Part shown: one piece after another, positions 13,606 to 21,674 of the stretch
Layout: every line of letters starts with the position of its first letter
Position numbering within the stretch: position 1 is the first letter of the stretch
Source: an uncultured Dorea sp.
Lineage (GTDB): Bacteria > Bacillota > Clostridia > Lachnospirales > Lachnospiraceae
Direction of reading: 5' to 3'
DNA: 22,873 nucleotides
NCBI GenBank assembly: GCA_910588745.1
Contig: CAJURK010000050.1
Coordinates: 1-22,873 of the forward strand
The notes under the pieces: generated by a model
Databases searched by the model: none
Told to the model about the DNA's origin: nothing
Seen by the model: the letters and a program-made list of their open reading frames with translations, nothing else
Position numbers and translations under genes: made by a program

Positions 13606-15411
13606 ATGGATTTGTATGGATTCTATACAGGAAAAATATTTGATGCGCATCGGTTTTTGGGATGTATTCTGCAGGGGAATGGAGCAGTGTTCCGTACGTT
13701 TGCGCCGGCGGCGGAGCGGATTACCGTGATTGGGGAGTTTAACGGATGGAAGGAGATGGAGATGCAGCGGATCTGTGACCGGAATTTCTGGGAGTGCGAG
13801 ATTCCGGAAGTAAAGCCGGGACAGATGTACAAGTATCGGATTTATAAACGGGGCGGGCAGTGCGTGGATCATTGCGACCCTTATGGTTACGGAATGGAAC
13901 TTCGTCCAAACTGCGCATCGGTTGTGAGGGATCTTAGAGCATATTCTTTTGGAGACAAGGAATGGATGGATCGGAGGAGCGACTGCAGGGAAAAGCCGCT
14001 GAATATCTACGAGATGCATGCAGGCTCCTGGAAGACAAATAAAGCGGATGAGAATGGATGGTATACTTATACGGAACTTGCGGATATCCTGATTCCTTAT
14101 TTGAAGGAATATGGCTACAACTATGTTGAGTTTATGCCTCTTAGCGAGCATCCAAGCGATGAGTCATGGGGATATCAGAGTACGGGCTTTTTTGCGCCGA
14201 CTGCCAGATATGGGACGGCGGATCAGCTAAAGGAGATGGTGGATAAGCTCCACCAGGCGGAAATCGGCGTGATCTTAGATTTTGTTCCGGTACATTTTGC
14301 TGTAGACGGATATGCATTGGCTCATTATGACGGAACGGCTTTGTACGAGTATCCCCATCAGGATGTGGGAAGAAGCGAGTGGGGGAGCTGCAATTTTATT
14401 CATTCCAGAGGCGAGGTGAGGAGCTTTCTTCAGTCCTGCGCAAGTTACTGGATGGAGGAGTATCATGTGGACGGCCTGCGGATGGACGCCATCAGTAATA
14501 TGATCTACTGGCAGGGGGACAAGGCCAGAGGAGTTAATAAGAATGCGGTAGAGTTTCTGCAGTATATGAATCAGGGGTTAAAGGAACGGCATCCGGGAAT
14601 CCTTCTTGCGGCGGAGGATTCCACCTCCTATGGAAAGGTTACGAAAGCAGCATGGGAGGGCGGATTGGGCTTTGATTATAAATGGGATATGGGTTGGATG
14701 AACGATACGCTGGATTATTTTAGGACGGATCCGCTGTTTCGCGGCGGAGCCTATCATAAGCTGACCTTTTCCATGATGTATTATCCGGAAGAGAATTATC
14801 TGCTTCCCCTGTCTCATGACGAAGTAGTGCATGGAAAGGCGACGATTGTCCAGAAGATGAACGGCCAGTATGAAAACAAATTTCCACAGGCAAAGGCGCT
14901 GTATATGTACATGTATGCCCATCCGGGAAAGAAGCTGAATTTTATGGGGAATGAACTGGGGCATCTCAGGGAATGGGACGAGAAGAGGGAGTTGGACTGG
15001 GATATGCTGAAGTATCCGGTTCATGATTCCTTTCATCGCTTTATAAAGGATTTAAACCAATTATATTTGGAGCATCCGGAGCTTTGGCAGTGGGATTACA
15101 AACCGGAGGGATTCCGTTGGATCGACTGCCATCAGGAAGAGCGCTGCATTTATGCGATGGAGAGGAGCAATGGATATAAGAAGATGATTGCGGTGTTTAA
15201 TTTCTCAGGAGTGGAGCAGAAAGCATATTCTTTCGAGAGCGAGGACGGCGTTTATGAAGCGGCGCTGTACAGTGAGCAGGATATCTATGGCGGGACTGAG
15301 ATGGGGAAGTTACGTTTTGAGACAAAAAAAGGGAACGTAACGATGGATCTGCCGGCATTTAGCGCGGTATTTCTTGTAAAAGCCGCAAATGAGGTTAAGG
15401 GTAAAGGCTAA
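13606..15411 (+). CDS. glgB: 1,4-alpha-glucan branching enzyme
   Basis: A 601-residue GH13 branching enzyme that moves alpha-1,4 glucan chains to alpha-1,6 positions in glycogen. The N-terminal CBM48 domain contains VFRTFAPAAERITVIGEFNGW (about 28-48). The catalytic barrel shows the nucleophile D294 (DGLRMDAIS), acid/base E337 (LAAEDST) and D405 (LSHDEVVHGK). The C-terminal beta domain ends with FSAVFLVKA. ACGGAGGGA precedes ATG 13606. Other glycogen genes (glgC, glgA, glgP) are not in the window, so it stands alone. The roughly 190-base region upstream contains an ACAGCA/TGCTGT hairpin near 13507-13529 but no convincing promoter. Confidence 0.95.
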   Translation: MDLYGFYTGKIFDAHRFLGCILQGNGAVFRTFAPAAERITVIGEFNGWKEMEMQRICDRNFWECEIPEVKPGQMYKYRIYKRGGQCVDHCDPYGYGMELRPNCASVVRDLRAYSFGDKEWMDRRSDCREKPLNIYEMHAGSWKTNKADENGWYTYTELADILIPYLKEYGYNYVEFMPLSEHPSDESWGYQSTGFFAPTARYGTADQLKEMVDKLHQAEIGVILDFVPVHFAVDGYALAHYDGTALYEYPHQDVGRSEWGSCNFIHSRGEVRSFLQSCASYWMEEYHVDGLRMDAISNMIYWQGDKARGVNKNAVEFLQYMNQGLKERHPGILLAAEDSTSYGKVTKAAWEGGLGFDYKWDMGWMNDTLDYFRTDPLFRGGAYHKLTFSMMYYPEENYLLPLSHDEVVHGKATIVQKMNGQYENKFPQAKALYMYMYAHPGKKLNFMGNELGHLREWDEKRELDWDMLKYPVHDSFHRFIKDLNQLYLEHPELWQWDYKPEGFRWIDCHQEERCIYAMERSNGYKKMIAVFNFSGVEQKAYSFESEDGVYEAALYSEQDIYGGTEMGKLRFETKKGNVTMDLPAFSAVFLVKAANEVKGKG

Positions 15412-15434
15412 AAAGGTATGAGATATTGTATATT

Positions 15435-15473
15435 CAGCATAAAAAAGGCGGGTATTCCGCCTTTTTTATGCTG
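15435..15473. terminator. strong bidirectional intrinsic terminator after glgB
   Basis: CAGCATAAAAAAGGCGG (15435-15451) pairs perfectly with CCGCCTTTTTTATGCTG (15457-15473) around a 5-base loop. The GC-rich core flanked by A and T runs works in both directions. It cleanly separates glgB from the MarR operon. Confidence 0.95.
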
Positions 15474-15503
15474 GCGCCGGATTCTAAAAAAAATATAAAG
15501 TGA

Positions 15504-15531
15504 TTGACATTAGAAGGCGGCGTGATAAAAT
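15504..15531 (+). promoter_or_regulatory. promoter of the MarR-ABC operon
   Basis: TTGACA (15504-15509), a 16-base spacer and TAAAAT (15526-15531) with TGA before it (extended -10). Transcription should begin near 15538, directly before the repeat operators. The leader to the first gene is about 145 bases. Confidence 0.75.
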
Positions 15532-15537
15532 AATGTT

Positions 15538-15582
15538 TGTTAGCGAACAATTCTAAAGTGAACAATTTGGAAATGAACAATT
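15538..15582. promoter_or_regulatory. triple GAACAATT operator-like repeats
   Basis: GAACAATT occurs at 15545, 15560 and 15575, an exact 15-base period. The first copy also forms a near-palindrome TTGTTAGCGAACAA (15537-15550). They lie just downstream of the predicted transcription start, where a bound repressor would block initiation. They are the likely binding sites of the MarR protein encoded next. Confidence 0.65.
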
Positions 15583-15682
15583 GCCCGCTTCAGAACATTC
15601 AACAGGTATGCATCAGGAACATAGAATCCGTATACTTTGGATTGCTGGTTTAGGAAATTTGAAAGAAAGGAAGTGATTGCAG

Positions 15683-16216
15683 ATGAAAAAGACCGACCCG
15701 TGTCTTTCTGGTGTGATTGGAAGGGAGATCCCGGTAGGGCCGCTGATTCATAAGATGGATAAGATGCTGTCCAGGAATATGGCGGCTATGATGCGGTCCG
15801 CAGGACTGGACGAACTGACTTTGATGCATGGGTGGATTCTCCGCTATCTCTATGAACGGCAGTGGGAGGAGATCTTCCAGAAGGATATCGAAAAGTTCTT
15901 TTCCATTGGAAGATCAACCGTGACCAATCTAATACAATTAATGGAGAGAAACGGTTATATTGCCAGGGAATCCGTACCCGGCGACGCAAGGCTTAAGAAG
16001 GTAAAGCTGACAGAAAAGGGGATTACCAACCACGAGATGGCAGAGGAGTTTATACGCCGGCTGGACGGGGAGCTGATCCGGGGAATAACGGAAGAGGAAC
16101 TGGATACATTCTATAGTGTAATGAATAAAATAAAAGGCAATCTGAGAGACGTATGGACTGCCGGAGAGGAGGAAGGGTATGCTTCGTGTACTGCTAAAGG
16201 AAGTAAAGGAATTTAA
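15683..16216 (+). CDS. MarR-family transcriptional regulator
   Basis: A 177-residue MarR-type winged-helix dimer. The DNA-binding part is KDIEKFFSIGRSTVTNLIQL and MERNGYIARE, followed by the wing residues PGDARLKKVKLTEKG (about residues 70-115). The start at ATG 15683 follows AAAGGAAGTG; an in-frame TTG at 15677 is an alternative. It overlaps the first ABC gene by 38 bases, so the two are translationally coupled. MarR-ABC-ABC operons in Clostridia typically express multidrug-type exporters under repression relieved by small molecules. The GAACAATT repeats upstream are the probable autorepression sites. Confidence 0.92.
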   Translation: MKKTDPCLSGVIGREIPVGPLIHKMDKMLSRNMAAMMRSAGLDELTLMHGWILRYLYERQWEEIFQKDIEKFFSIGRSTVTNLIQLMERNGYIARESVPGDARLKKVKLTEKGITNHEMAEEFIRRLDGELIRGITEEELDTFYSVMNKIKGNLRDVWTAGEEEGYASCTAKGSKGI

Positions 16217-17927
16217 GCGCGCGTCTATCGTGACGCCGCTGTTTATGATTCTTGAGGTGCTGATGGAGATGGTAATTCCGTTTTTGATGGCTTCTATTAT
16301 AGACGACGGCGTGAATGCCGGGGATATCCGGCATATTTACCGGGTAGGAGGCCTGATGATCGCGGCGGCTCTCGTGGGTCTGTTTGCCGGAATGGCGGGA
16401 GGAAGGTACGGAGCAAAGGCCAGCGCGGGATTTGCAAGGAATTTAAGGGAGGCGATGTTTAACAGGATCCAGACGTTTTCCTTTGCCAATATTGACAAAT
16501 TCAGTACGGCGGGCTTAGTTACCAGGCTGACTACGGACGTTACCAATATCCAAAATGCTTATCAGATGACGCTGCGCATGTTTATGCGGGCTCCTGCAAG
16601 CCTGGTATGCGCCATGACCATGGCGTTTTTGATTAATCAGAAGCTTGCCAGCATTTATCTTGCGGCGGTGGCGGTTTTGTCGGTGCTGCTGTTTTTCCTA
16701 TTGAGAAGGGCGACCAGATATTTTCAGATGATATTTCCAAAGTACGACGATTTGAATGCGTCGGTTCAGGAAAATGTTTCGGCCATCCGGGTGGTAAAGG
16801 CATATGTCCGGGAAAAAGAGGAGACAGCCAAGTTTCGCAAAGCGAATGAGAATATTTACAATATATTTGTGAAAGCGGAGAAAAATGTAATTATCAATGC
16901 TCCTTTGATGCAGACGACAGTGTATAGCTGCATCCTGCTGATTAGCTGGATTGGGGCGAAGCTGATTGTGTCTTCTGAACTGACTACCGGAGAGCTTATG
17001 AGCCTTCTGGCATACTGTATGAATATTCTTATGAGTCTGATGATGCTGTCGATGGTCTTTGTGATGATATCCATGAGCATGGCCAGCGCCCGCCGGATCA
17101 GCGAAGTGCTTTCGGAAGAAAGTACGCTGACGAATCCGGAACACCCGGTGATGGAAGTTCCGGATGGGAGCATTGATTTTCGGGAGGTGGATTTTTCCTA
17201 TAACAAAGATGTGGCTGCGCCGGTACTCCTGCAGATTGATTTGTCTATCCGTTCCGGGGAGACGATCGGAATTCTCGGCGCGACCGGAAGCGCGAAAACC
17301 AGTCTGGTAAATCTTATCAGCCGCCTGTATGACGTGACAGGGGGAGAGGTCTTGGTAGGCGGCCATAATGTGAAGGATTACGATATGGAGGTTCTGCGCA
17401 ACCAGGTTTCTGTAGTGCTGCAAAATAACGTGCTGTTTTCCGGGACGATTCTGGATAATCTCCGCTGGGGTAACAAGGAGGCGACGGACGAAGAATGTAT
17501 GGAAGCCTGCAGGCTGGCCTGTGCCGATGAATTTATCCAGAAATTTCCGGAGGGGTATCGTACGCATATCGAACAGGGCGGAACTAACGTATCCGGCGGA
17601 CAGAAGCAGAGGCTCTGTATTGCCAGGGCGCTTCTTAAAAAGCCGAAGATATTGATTTTAGACGACAGTACCAGCGCTGTGGATACTGCTACGGACGCGA
17701 AGATACGCAGGGCGTTCCGGGAAGAGATTCCGAATACCACTAAGATTATTATTTCCCAGAGGATATCAAGCATCCAGGACGCGGATCGGATTATCGTATT
17801 GGAGGACGGCTGCGTGGACGGTTTTGGAACCCATGAGGAATTGTTAGAAACGAACAGTATTTACCGCGAAGTCTATGAGTCCCAGACTCAGGGCGGCGGG
17901 GATTTTGACGTAAAGGCAGGTGAGTAG
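16179..17927 (+). CDS. ABC exporter half-transporter with a degenerate nucleotide site
   Basis: A 582-residue membrane-ATPase fusion. Residues 1-310 hold six transmembrane segments and the rest is the nucleotide-binding domain. Walker A is GATGSAKT (367-374), with Ala for the last Gly. Walker B is ILILDDST, with D496 in place of the catalytic Glu. The signature VSGGQ (471-475) is canonical, but the switch His is Gln (Q527 in ISQRIS). This pattern marks the subunit that carries the inactive-site Walker motifs in heterodimeric exporters such as LmrCD and TM287/288. GAGGAGGAAGG lies just before the start. It is partnered by the next gene, four bases later. Confidence 0.93.
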   Translation: MLRVLLKEVKEFKRASIVTPLFMILEVLMEMVIPFLMASIIDDGVNAGDIRHIYRVGGLMIAAALVGLFAGMAGGRYGAKASAGFARNLREAMFNRIQTFSFANIDKFSTAGLVTRLTTDVTNIQNAYQMTLRMFMRAPASLVCAMTMAFLINQKLASIYLAAVAVLSVLLFFLLRRATRYFQMIFPKYDDLNASVQENVSAIRVVKAYVREKEETAKFRKANENIYNIFVKAEKNVIINAPLMQTTVYSCILLISWIGAKLIVSSELTTGELMSLLAYCMNILMSLMMLSMVFVMISMSMASARRISEVLSEESTLTNPEHPVMEVPDGSIDFREVDFSYNKDVAAPVLLQIDLSIRSGETIGILGATGSAKTSLVNLISRLYDVTGGEVLVGGHNVKDYDMEVLRNQVSVVLQNNVLFSGTILDNLRWGNKEATDEECMEACRLACADEFIQKFPEGYRTHIEQGGTNVSGGQKQRLCIARALLKKPKILILDDSTSAVDTATDAKIRRAFREEIPNTTKIIISQRISSIQDADRIIVLEDGCVDGFGTHEELLETNSIYREVYESQTQGGGDFDVKAGE

Positions 17928-17930
17928 AAG

Positions 17931-19832
17931 ATGGCGCAGCATCCAAGACAGATGCGGGGCATGAAGCCCGGTGTTAAGAACCCAGGTAAGATTTTTAAGA
18001 GAATTATGAGTTATGTGTTCCGCAAATATAAACTTCATTTTATAGCGGTTGTCGTGTTGATTTTTGTGGGAGTCATTGCGAACGTGCAGGGAACGCTTTT
18101 TATGCAGAAGCTGATTGATAATTATATTACGCCTTTCCTGCTTAGCGATACGCCGAATTTTACCCCTCTTGCAAAGGCGATTGGAAGAGTGGCGGTATTC
18201 TATGCGGTGGGAGTTCTTTCGGTTTACCTTTATAACCGGATTATGGTATATGTGACCCAGGGAACATTAAAAGATCTCAGGGATGATTTGTTTTCCCATA
18301 TGGAAAAGCTGCCCATACGGTATTTTGACACCCATGCCCACGGAGATATTATGTCTATTTACACCAATGACATTGACACGCTGAGGCAGATGATCAGCCA
18401 GAGTATTCCTCAGTTTTTAAATAGTGGAATTACTATTGTAAGCGTACTCTTAAGTATGCTGATGTTAAATATTCCGCTTACGCTTGTTACGCTGGCTATG
18501 GTGGGGGTTATGCTTTTTTGTACGAAAAAAGCGACTTCTAAGAGCGGAAATTATTTCTTGCAGCAACAGAAGAATTTAGGCGCGGTAAACGGGTACATTG
18601 AAGAAATGATGAACGGGCAGAAGGTGGTAAAGGTATTCTGCCATGAAGAAGAGAGCAAGGAGCGGTTCAAGGAGCTGAATGACGCGCTGTATGTAAGCGC
18701 GGATCGGGCAAATACCTTTTCCAATATTCTGGGACCGATCAATGCGCAGCTTGGCAACGTGAGCTACGTACTCTGCGCAATCGTAGGCGGCGCCCTGGCG
18801 CTGAACGGCGTAGGCGGCTTTACTCTTGGAGGGCTTGCAAGTTTCCTGACTTTTAACAAGAGCTTCAGTATGCCGATCAATCAGGTGAGTATGCAGCTTA
18901 ACGCTATTGTGATGGCTATGGCTGGAGCAAACCGTATCTTTACCCTTCTGGATGAGGAAGTGGAAACGGACGACGGTTATGTCACCCTGGTTCATGCGAA
19001 GGAGAAAGACGGCAAACTTGTACCGTCAGAAGACCGAACCGGCCGGTGGGCCTGGAAGCATACCCATAAGTCTGACGGAACCACTGATTATGTGGAAGTA
19101 CAGGGAAATGTGGTATTTAATGAAGTAGATTTCGGCTATACGGATGAGAAGATCGTGCTTCATGACGTGAAACTGTTTGCCGAGCCGGGGCAGAAGATTG
19201 CGTTCGTTGGCTCTACCGGGGCAGGGAAGACAACGATTACCAACTTGATTAACCGTTTCTATGATATTCAGGACGGGAAGATCCGTTATGACGGAATCAA
19301 TATTAATAAAATTAGGAAGTCGGATCTCAGACGGTCTTTAGGCATCGTACTGCAGGATACCCATCTGTTTACCGGCACGGTTATGGAAAATATCCGGTTC
19401 GGCAGGCTGGACGCCAGCGACGAGGAAGTGATTGCGGCGGCAAAGCTTGCCAATGCGCATGGGTTTATTAACCGTCTGCCGGATGGGTACCAGACCATGC
19501 TGACCGGGGATGGCGCTTCTTTAAGCCAGGGTCAGAGACAGCTTCTGGCCATTGCCAGGGCTGCGGTCGCCGATCCGCCGGTACTGATTCTGGATGAAGC
19601 TACCAGTTCCATTGATACCAGGACGGAACGTATCGTGCAGGAGGGTATGGATCGTCTGATGAATGGTAGAACGACCTTTGTGATTGCGCACAGGCTGTCC
19701 ACGGTAAGAAATTCGGACTGTATCATGGTATTGGAACAGGGAAGGATCATCGAGCGGGGAACCCATGAGCAGTTGATTGAGGAGAAAGGGAAGTATTATC
19801 AGCTCTATACCGGGAATGCGATCAGTGCGTAG
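17931..19832 (+). CDS. ABC exporter half-transporter, catalytic-site partner
   Basis: A 633-residue membrane-ATPase fusion that complements the preceding gene. A cationic N-terminal extension (MAQHPRQMRGMKPG) precedes six transmembrane segments (about 30-330). A hydrophilic insert of about 45 residues (347-390, RTGRWAWKHTHKSDGTTDY) links to the nucleotide-binding domain. Walker A GSTGAGKT (427-434), Walker B LILDEATSS with E556, and H587 are all intact. The signature is LSQGQ (531-535) rather than LSGGQ. In the heterodimer the intact Walker motifs would pair with the VSGGQ of the partner, forming one active site, and the LSQGQ with the degenerate one. The substrate is unknown. Confidence 0.94.
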   Translation: MAQHPRQMRGMKPGVKNPGKIFKRIMSYVFRKYKLHFIAVVVLIFVGVIANVQGTLFMQKLIDNYITPFLLSDTPNFTPLAKAIGRVAVFYAVGVLSVYLYNRIMVYVTQGTLKDLRDDLFSHMEKLPIRYFDTHAHGDIMSIYTNDIDTLRQMISQSIPQFLNSGITIVSVLLSMLMLNIPLTLVTLAMVGVMLFCTKKATSKSGNYFLQQQKNLGAVNGYIEEMMNGQKVVKVFCHEEESKERFKELNDALYVSADRANTFSNILGPINAQLGNVSYVLCAIVGGALALNGVGGFTLGGLASFLTFNKSFSMPINQVSMQLNAIVMAMAGANRIFTLLDEEVETDDGYVTLVHAKEKDGKLVPSEDRTGRWAWKHTHKSDGTTDYVEVQGNVVFNEVDFGYTDEKIVLHDVKLFAEPGQKIAFVGSTGAGKTTITNLINRFYDIQDGKIRYDGININKIRKSDLRRSLGIVLQDTHLFTGTVMENIRFGRLDASDEEVIAAAKLANAHGFINRLPDGYQTMLTGDGASLSQGQRQLLAIARAAVADPPVLILDEATSSIDTRTERIVQEGMDRLMNGRTTFVIAHRLSTVRNSDCIMVLEQGRIIERGTHEQLIEEKGKYYQLYTGNAISA

Positions 19833-19847
19833 GCATTTTCAGGCAGT

Positions 19848-19880
19848 ACAAAGGAAATCAGACTTTCCTTGTCGTTTTTT
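19848..19880 (+). terminator. terminator of the MarR-ABC operon
   Basis: AAGGAAA (19851-19857) pairs with TTTCCTT (19864-19870), extended by ACA/TGT with a bulged A, and is followed by GTCGTTTTTT. This is a reasonable intrinsic terminator 15 bases after the last ABC stop codon. Confidence 0.75.
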
Positions 19881-19931
19881 CATTCAAAGCATGTAAACGG
19901 TAACTTATAAATAGAAAATGAAAAATGACTC

Positions 19932-19962
19932 TTGACCTAAAGTGTGCTTTAAGATGTATGAT
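19932..19962 (+). promoter_or_regulatory. MerR-type promoter with 19-base spacer and dyad operator
   Basis: TTGACC (19932-19937) and TATGAT (19957-19962) are separated by 19 bases, two more than normal. The spacer holds the dyad CCTAAAG-TGTG-CTTTAAG (19936-19953). Over-long spacers with a central dyad of this CTAAAG/CTTTAG type are the signature of promoters activated by MerR-family regulators (AdhR/NmlR group), which twist the DNA to realign the two elements. No MerR gene lies in the window. Confidence 0.75.
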
Positions 19963-20027
19963 TGAGCTGAACTTATTGTAAAAGTTTAAGAAAAAGTAAA
20001 GACAACATTTGCAGGGAGGATTTTAGC

Positions 20028-20504
20028 ATGGGTAATATACTGGTGGCGTATTTTAGCGCAAGCGGGGTAACGGAAAAGGTGGCGGATAAACTGGCGAAAG
20101 AGATTGGAGCGGATCTTTTTGAGATTGAACCGAAGATTCCCTATAGTGATGCGGATTTGGACTGGATGGATAAGAAAAGCAGAAGCTCTGTGGAAATGAA
20201 TGACAGGAAAAGCCGCCCCGCAATTCGTTCCAGAGTGGGGGATTTCGGACAATATGAAATTATATTCTTAGGGTTTCCGGTGTGGTGGTACCGACAGCCG
20301 TCTATCATTGACACATTTCTGGAAGCTTATGATTTCAGCGGAAAGAGAATTGTGCCTTTTGCGACATCCGGCGGCAGTCCGATTGGAAGCGCTGGAAATA
20401 ATATACAGGCGTTGGCTCCGGCCGCTAAGGTTGAGGAAGGGAAACGCTTTATGGCAGGTGTTTCTGGAAGAATGCTTGCCGACTGGGCTTCGGAATGGTT
20501 ATAA
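20028..20504 (+). CDS. flavodoxin-family protein
   Basis: A 158-residue flavodoxin-like FMN protein. The FMN phosphate loop is SASGVTEKVADKLAKE (residues 10-25). The flavin-flanking segments are GFPVWWYRQPSIIDTFLEAY (about 84-103) and ATSGGSPIGSAGNNIQALAP (about 113-132). The fold matches the flavodoxin_4 group, which includes electron carriers and quinone or nitro reductases induced by aldehyde or electrophile stress. GGGAGGA precedes the ATG. Its MerR-type promoter suggests induction by reactive electrophiles or redox stress, an inference from family knowledge. Confidence 0.9.
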   Translation: MGNILVAYFSASGVTEKVADKLAKEIGADLFEIEPKIPYSDADLDWMDKKSRSSVEMNDRKSRPAIRSRVGDFGQYEIIFLGFPVWWYRQPSIIDTFLEAYDFSGKRIVPFATSGGSPIGSAGNNIQALAPAAKVEEGKRFMAGVSGRMLADWASEWL

Positions 20505-20508
20505 GAAA

Positions 20509-20609
20509 GCTGGAATTTCGTTCCAGCCTGTACAAACTTGTGGGCTTTATGTTCTATAAAGAACATTTTGCGCGGAAACACCTCGCGGAACAGTGGGGTG
20601 TAAACAGTA
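20509..20609. repeat. hairpins and a dispersed repeat copy after the flavodoxin gene
   Basis: GCTGGAA-TTTCG-TTCCAGC (20509-20527) and ATGTTCT-ATAA-AGAACAT (20549-20566, followed by TTTTG) are two hairpins in a row; the second may terminate the flavodoxin transcript. Next, 20589-20609 matches 10850-10870 at 18 of 21 bases, and ACACC (20578-20582) with GGTGT (20597-20601) forms a stem there. It is a second member of the extragenic repeat seen before the PHP gene. Confidence 0.5.
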
Positions 20610-20632
20610 TCAAGCTTATGAAGGGCTAAAGT

Positions 20633-20737
20633 ATGATAACAGGCCGCCGCTTGACAAGCAGGGAGGGATTAAGTAAACTGGAATCAGATTTTGGCATGGG
20701 TTTTGGGAAGAACAGGGCGGACGTTTGGAAACGATAA
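20633..20737 (+). CDS. possible 34-residue protein of unknown function
   Basis: An ATG frame reading MITGRRLTSREGLSKLESDF with a basic end (GKNRADVWKR). A weak GAAGGG lies about six bases upstream. Protein-like composition is the only other support. The remainder of the gap 20505-20814 holds the repeat described above and no other recognisable element; no good promoter for the following gene was found. Low confidence. Confidence 0.2.
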   Translation: MITGRRLTSREGLSKLESDFGMGFGKNRADVWKR

Positions 20738-20814
20738 TTTTTGCCGATGTCAGGATGTATACAGATAGAGATCACAGGCACAGAACAATGTAAAGACAAG
20801 AAAGGCGGGGGTTT

Positions 20815-21483
20815 ATGAGGAAACATTTGACAATTGATCAGGATATGAAGGATAAATGGCCTAAGACCAGAGTGGGGTGCTTTCAGTACAGAGCGGCTGT
20901 TGGGAAGAAGAACGAAGCTATGTGGAAATATTTGAAGAAAGATATTTTCAAGAAGACGAAGGACGCTATCTTTGATTATGGGGTGAATGAGATTCCGAAT
21001 ATTAAGGAATCTCGCATGGCCTATAAGGCATTTGGCAAGGATCCAAGCCGTTACCGGGTATCTTCGGAGGCTCTGGTGCGCAGAATCGGGCAGGGAAAGG
21101 GGCTGTACGAAGTGAATACGGTAGTGGATGTGAATAATCTGATTTCCATTGAATCCGGTTTTTCCGTGGGGTCTTATGATGCGGAAAAGATTGCGGACGA
21201 ACTGGTTTTCCGGGTGGGAAAGGCCGGAGAGACCTACAAGGGAATCGGAAAGGATGAGATCAAAATTGACGGGCTGCCGGTGCTGGCGGATGAAGCGGGA
21301 GCAATTGGAAGTTCTACCAGCGATTCGGAGCGGGCGATGATTACAGAAGATACCCGGGAGATTCTGACGTTGGCGTATTCATTTTCGGATAATCTGGATT
21401 TGGAGAAAGCGATGGAGTATGGAAGGAGATATCTGGAAGAGTATGCGGGCGCTAAAGGAATTGAGTGCTGGATTACAGACTAA
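20815..21483 (+). CDS. B3/B4 domain protein (PheT-like tRNA-editing fold)
   Basis: A 222-residue protein matching the stand-alone B3/B4 domain family, related to the editing domain of phenylalanyl-tRNA synthetase beta. Visible family features are the central ESRMAYKAFGKDPSRYRVSSEALVRR segment (about residues 64-89), LYEVNTVVDVNNLISIESGF and the DSERAMITEDTRE stretch near residues 164-178. Stand-alone members are thought to act on mischarged tRNA or to be amino-acid-related hydrolases, but the role is not firmly known. AAAGGCGGGGG precedes the ATG. The next gene has its own promoter. Confidence 0.85.
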   Translation: MRKHLTIDQDMKDKWPKTRVGCFQYRAAVGKKNEAMWKYLKKDIFKKTKDAIFDYGVNEIPNIKESRMAYKAFGKDPSRYRVSSEALVRRIGQGKGLYEVNTVVDVNNLISIESGFSVGSYDAEKIADELVFRVGKAGETYKGIGKDEIKIDGLPVLADEAGAIGSSTSDSERAMITEDTREILTLAYSFSDNLDLEKAMEYGRRYLEEYAGAKGIECWITD

Positions 21484-21499
21484 AATTACGATTTTCATA

Positions 21500-21528
21500 T
21501 TGACTTTTTGAAAAAGTTTTGGTAGGAT
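21500..21528 (+). promoter_or_regulatory. promoter of the exchanger riboswitch transcript
   Basis: TTGACT (21500-21505), a 17-base spacer and TAGGAT (21523-21528) with TGG before it (extended -10). Transcription should begin near 21535, exactly where the riboswitch P1 stem starts. Confidence 0.7.
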
Positions 21529-21534
21529 TTGTTT

Positions 21535-21640
21535 AGTACAAAGGGAGTAGCTTGTGCGTCGCGGCTGTACGCATAGCATATTTCGTCAGTACGGGAGTTG
21601 TTGACCCCGGAATATGTTCGGAGAAGCGAGACTTTTACTG
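21535..21640 (+). promoter_or_regulatory. yybP-ykoY-like (manganese) riboswitch aptamer
   Basis: The leader contains AAAGGGAGTAGC (21540-21551) and GCGAGACTTTT (21626-21636), close to the conserved 5' (GGGGAGUAGC) and 3' (GCAAGACCUUU) parts of the yybP-ykoY motif. P1: AGTACAAAG (21535-21543) with CTTTTACT (21632-21639), one bulge. P2: TGCGT (21555-21559) with ACGCA (21569-21573). P3: CATATT (21577-21582) with AATATG (21611-21616), containing GTCA (21585) with TGAC (21602). The family senses Mn2+ and commonly controls cation exporters, matching the CaCA gene downstream. Confidence 0.8.
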
Positions 21641-21674
21641 TGACTATTTGTTTGCAGGAGAAGTCTCTTTTTTT
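21628..21674 (+). terminator. riboswitch-controlled intrinsic terminator
   Basis: GAGACTT (21628-21634) pairs with AAGTCTC (21661-21667), followed by seven Ts (21668-21674). GAGACTT overlaps the 3' strand of aptamer P1, so P1 and the terminator exclude each other. When metal stabilises P1 the terminator is blocked, giving an ON switch. Confidence 0.8.

Noticed and set aside
16698..17567. A 289-residue minus-strand frame inside the first ABC gene
   Set aside because: It is antisense to conserved ABC motifs, has unnatural His- and Gln-rich composition and no start signal; the sense frame explains the bases.
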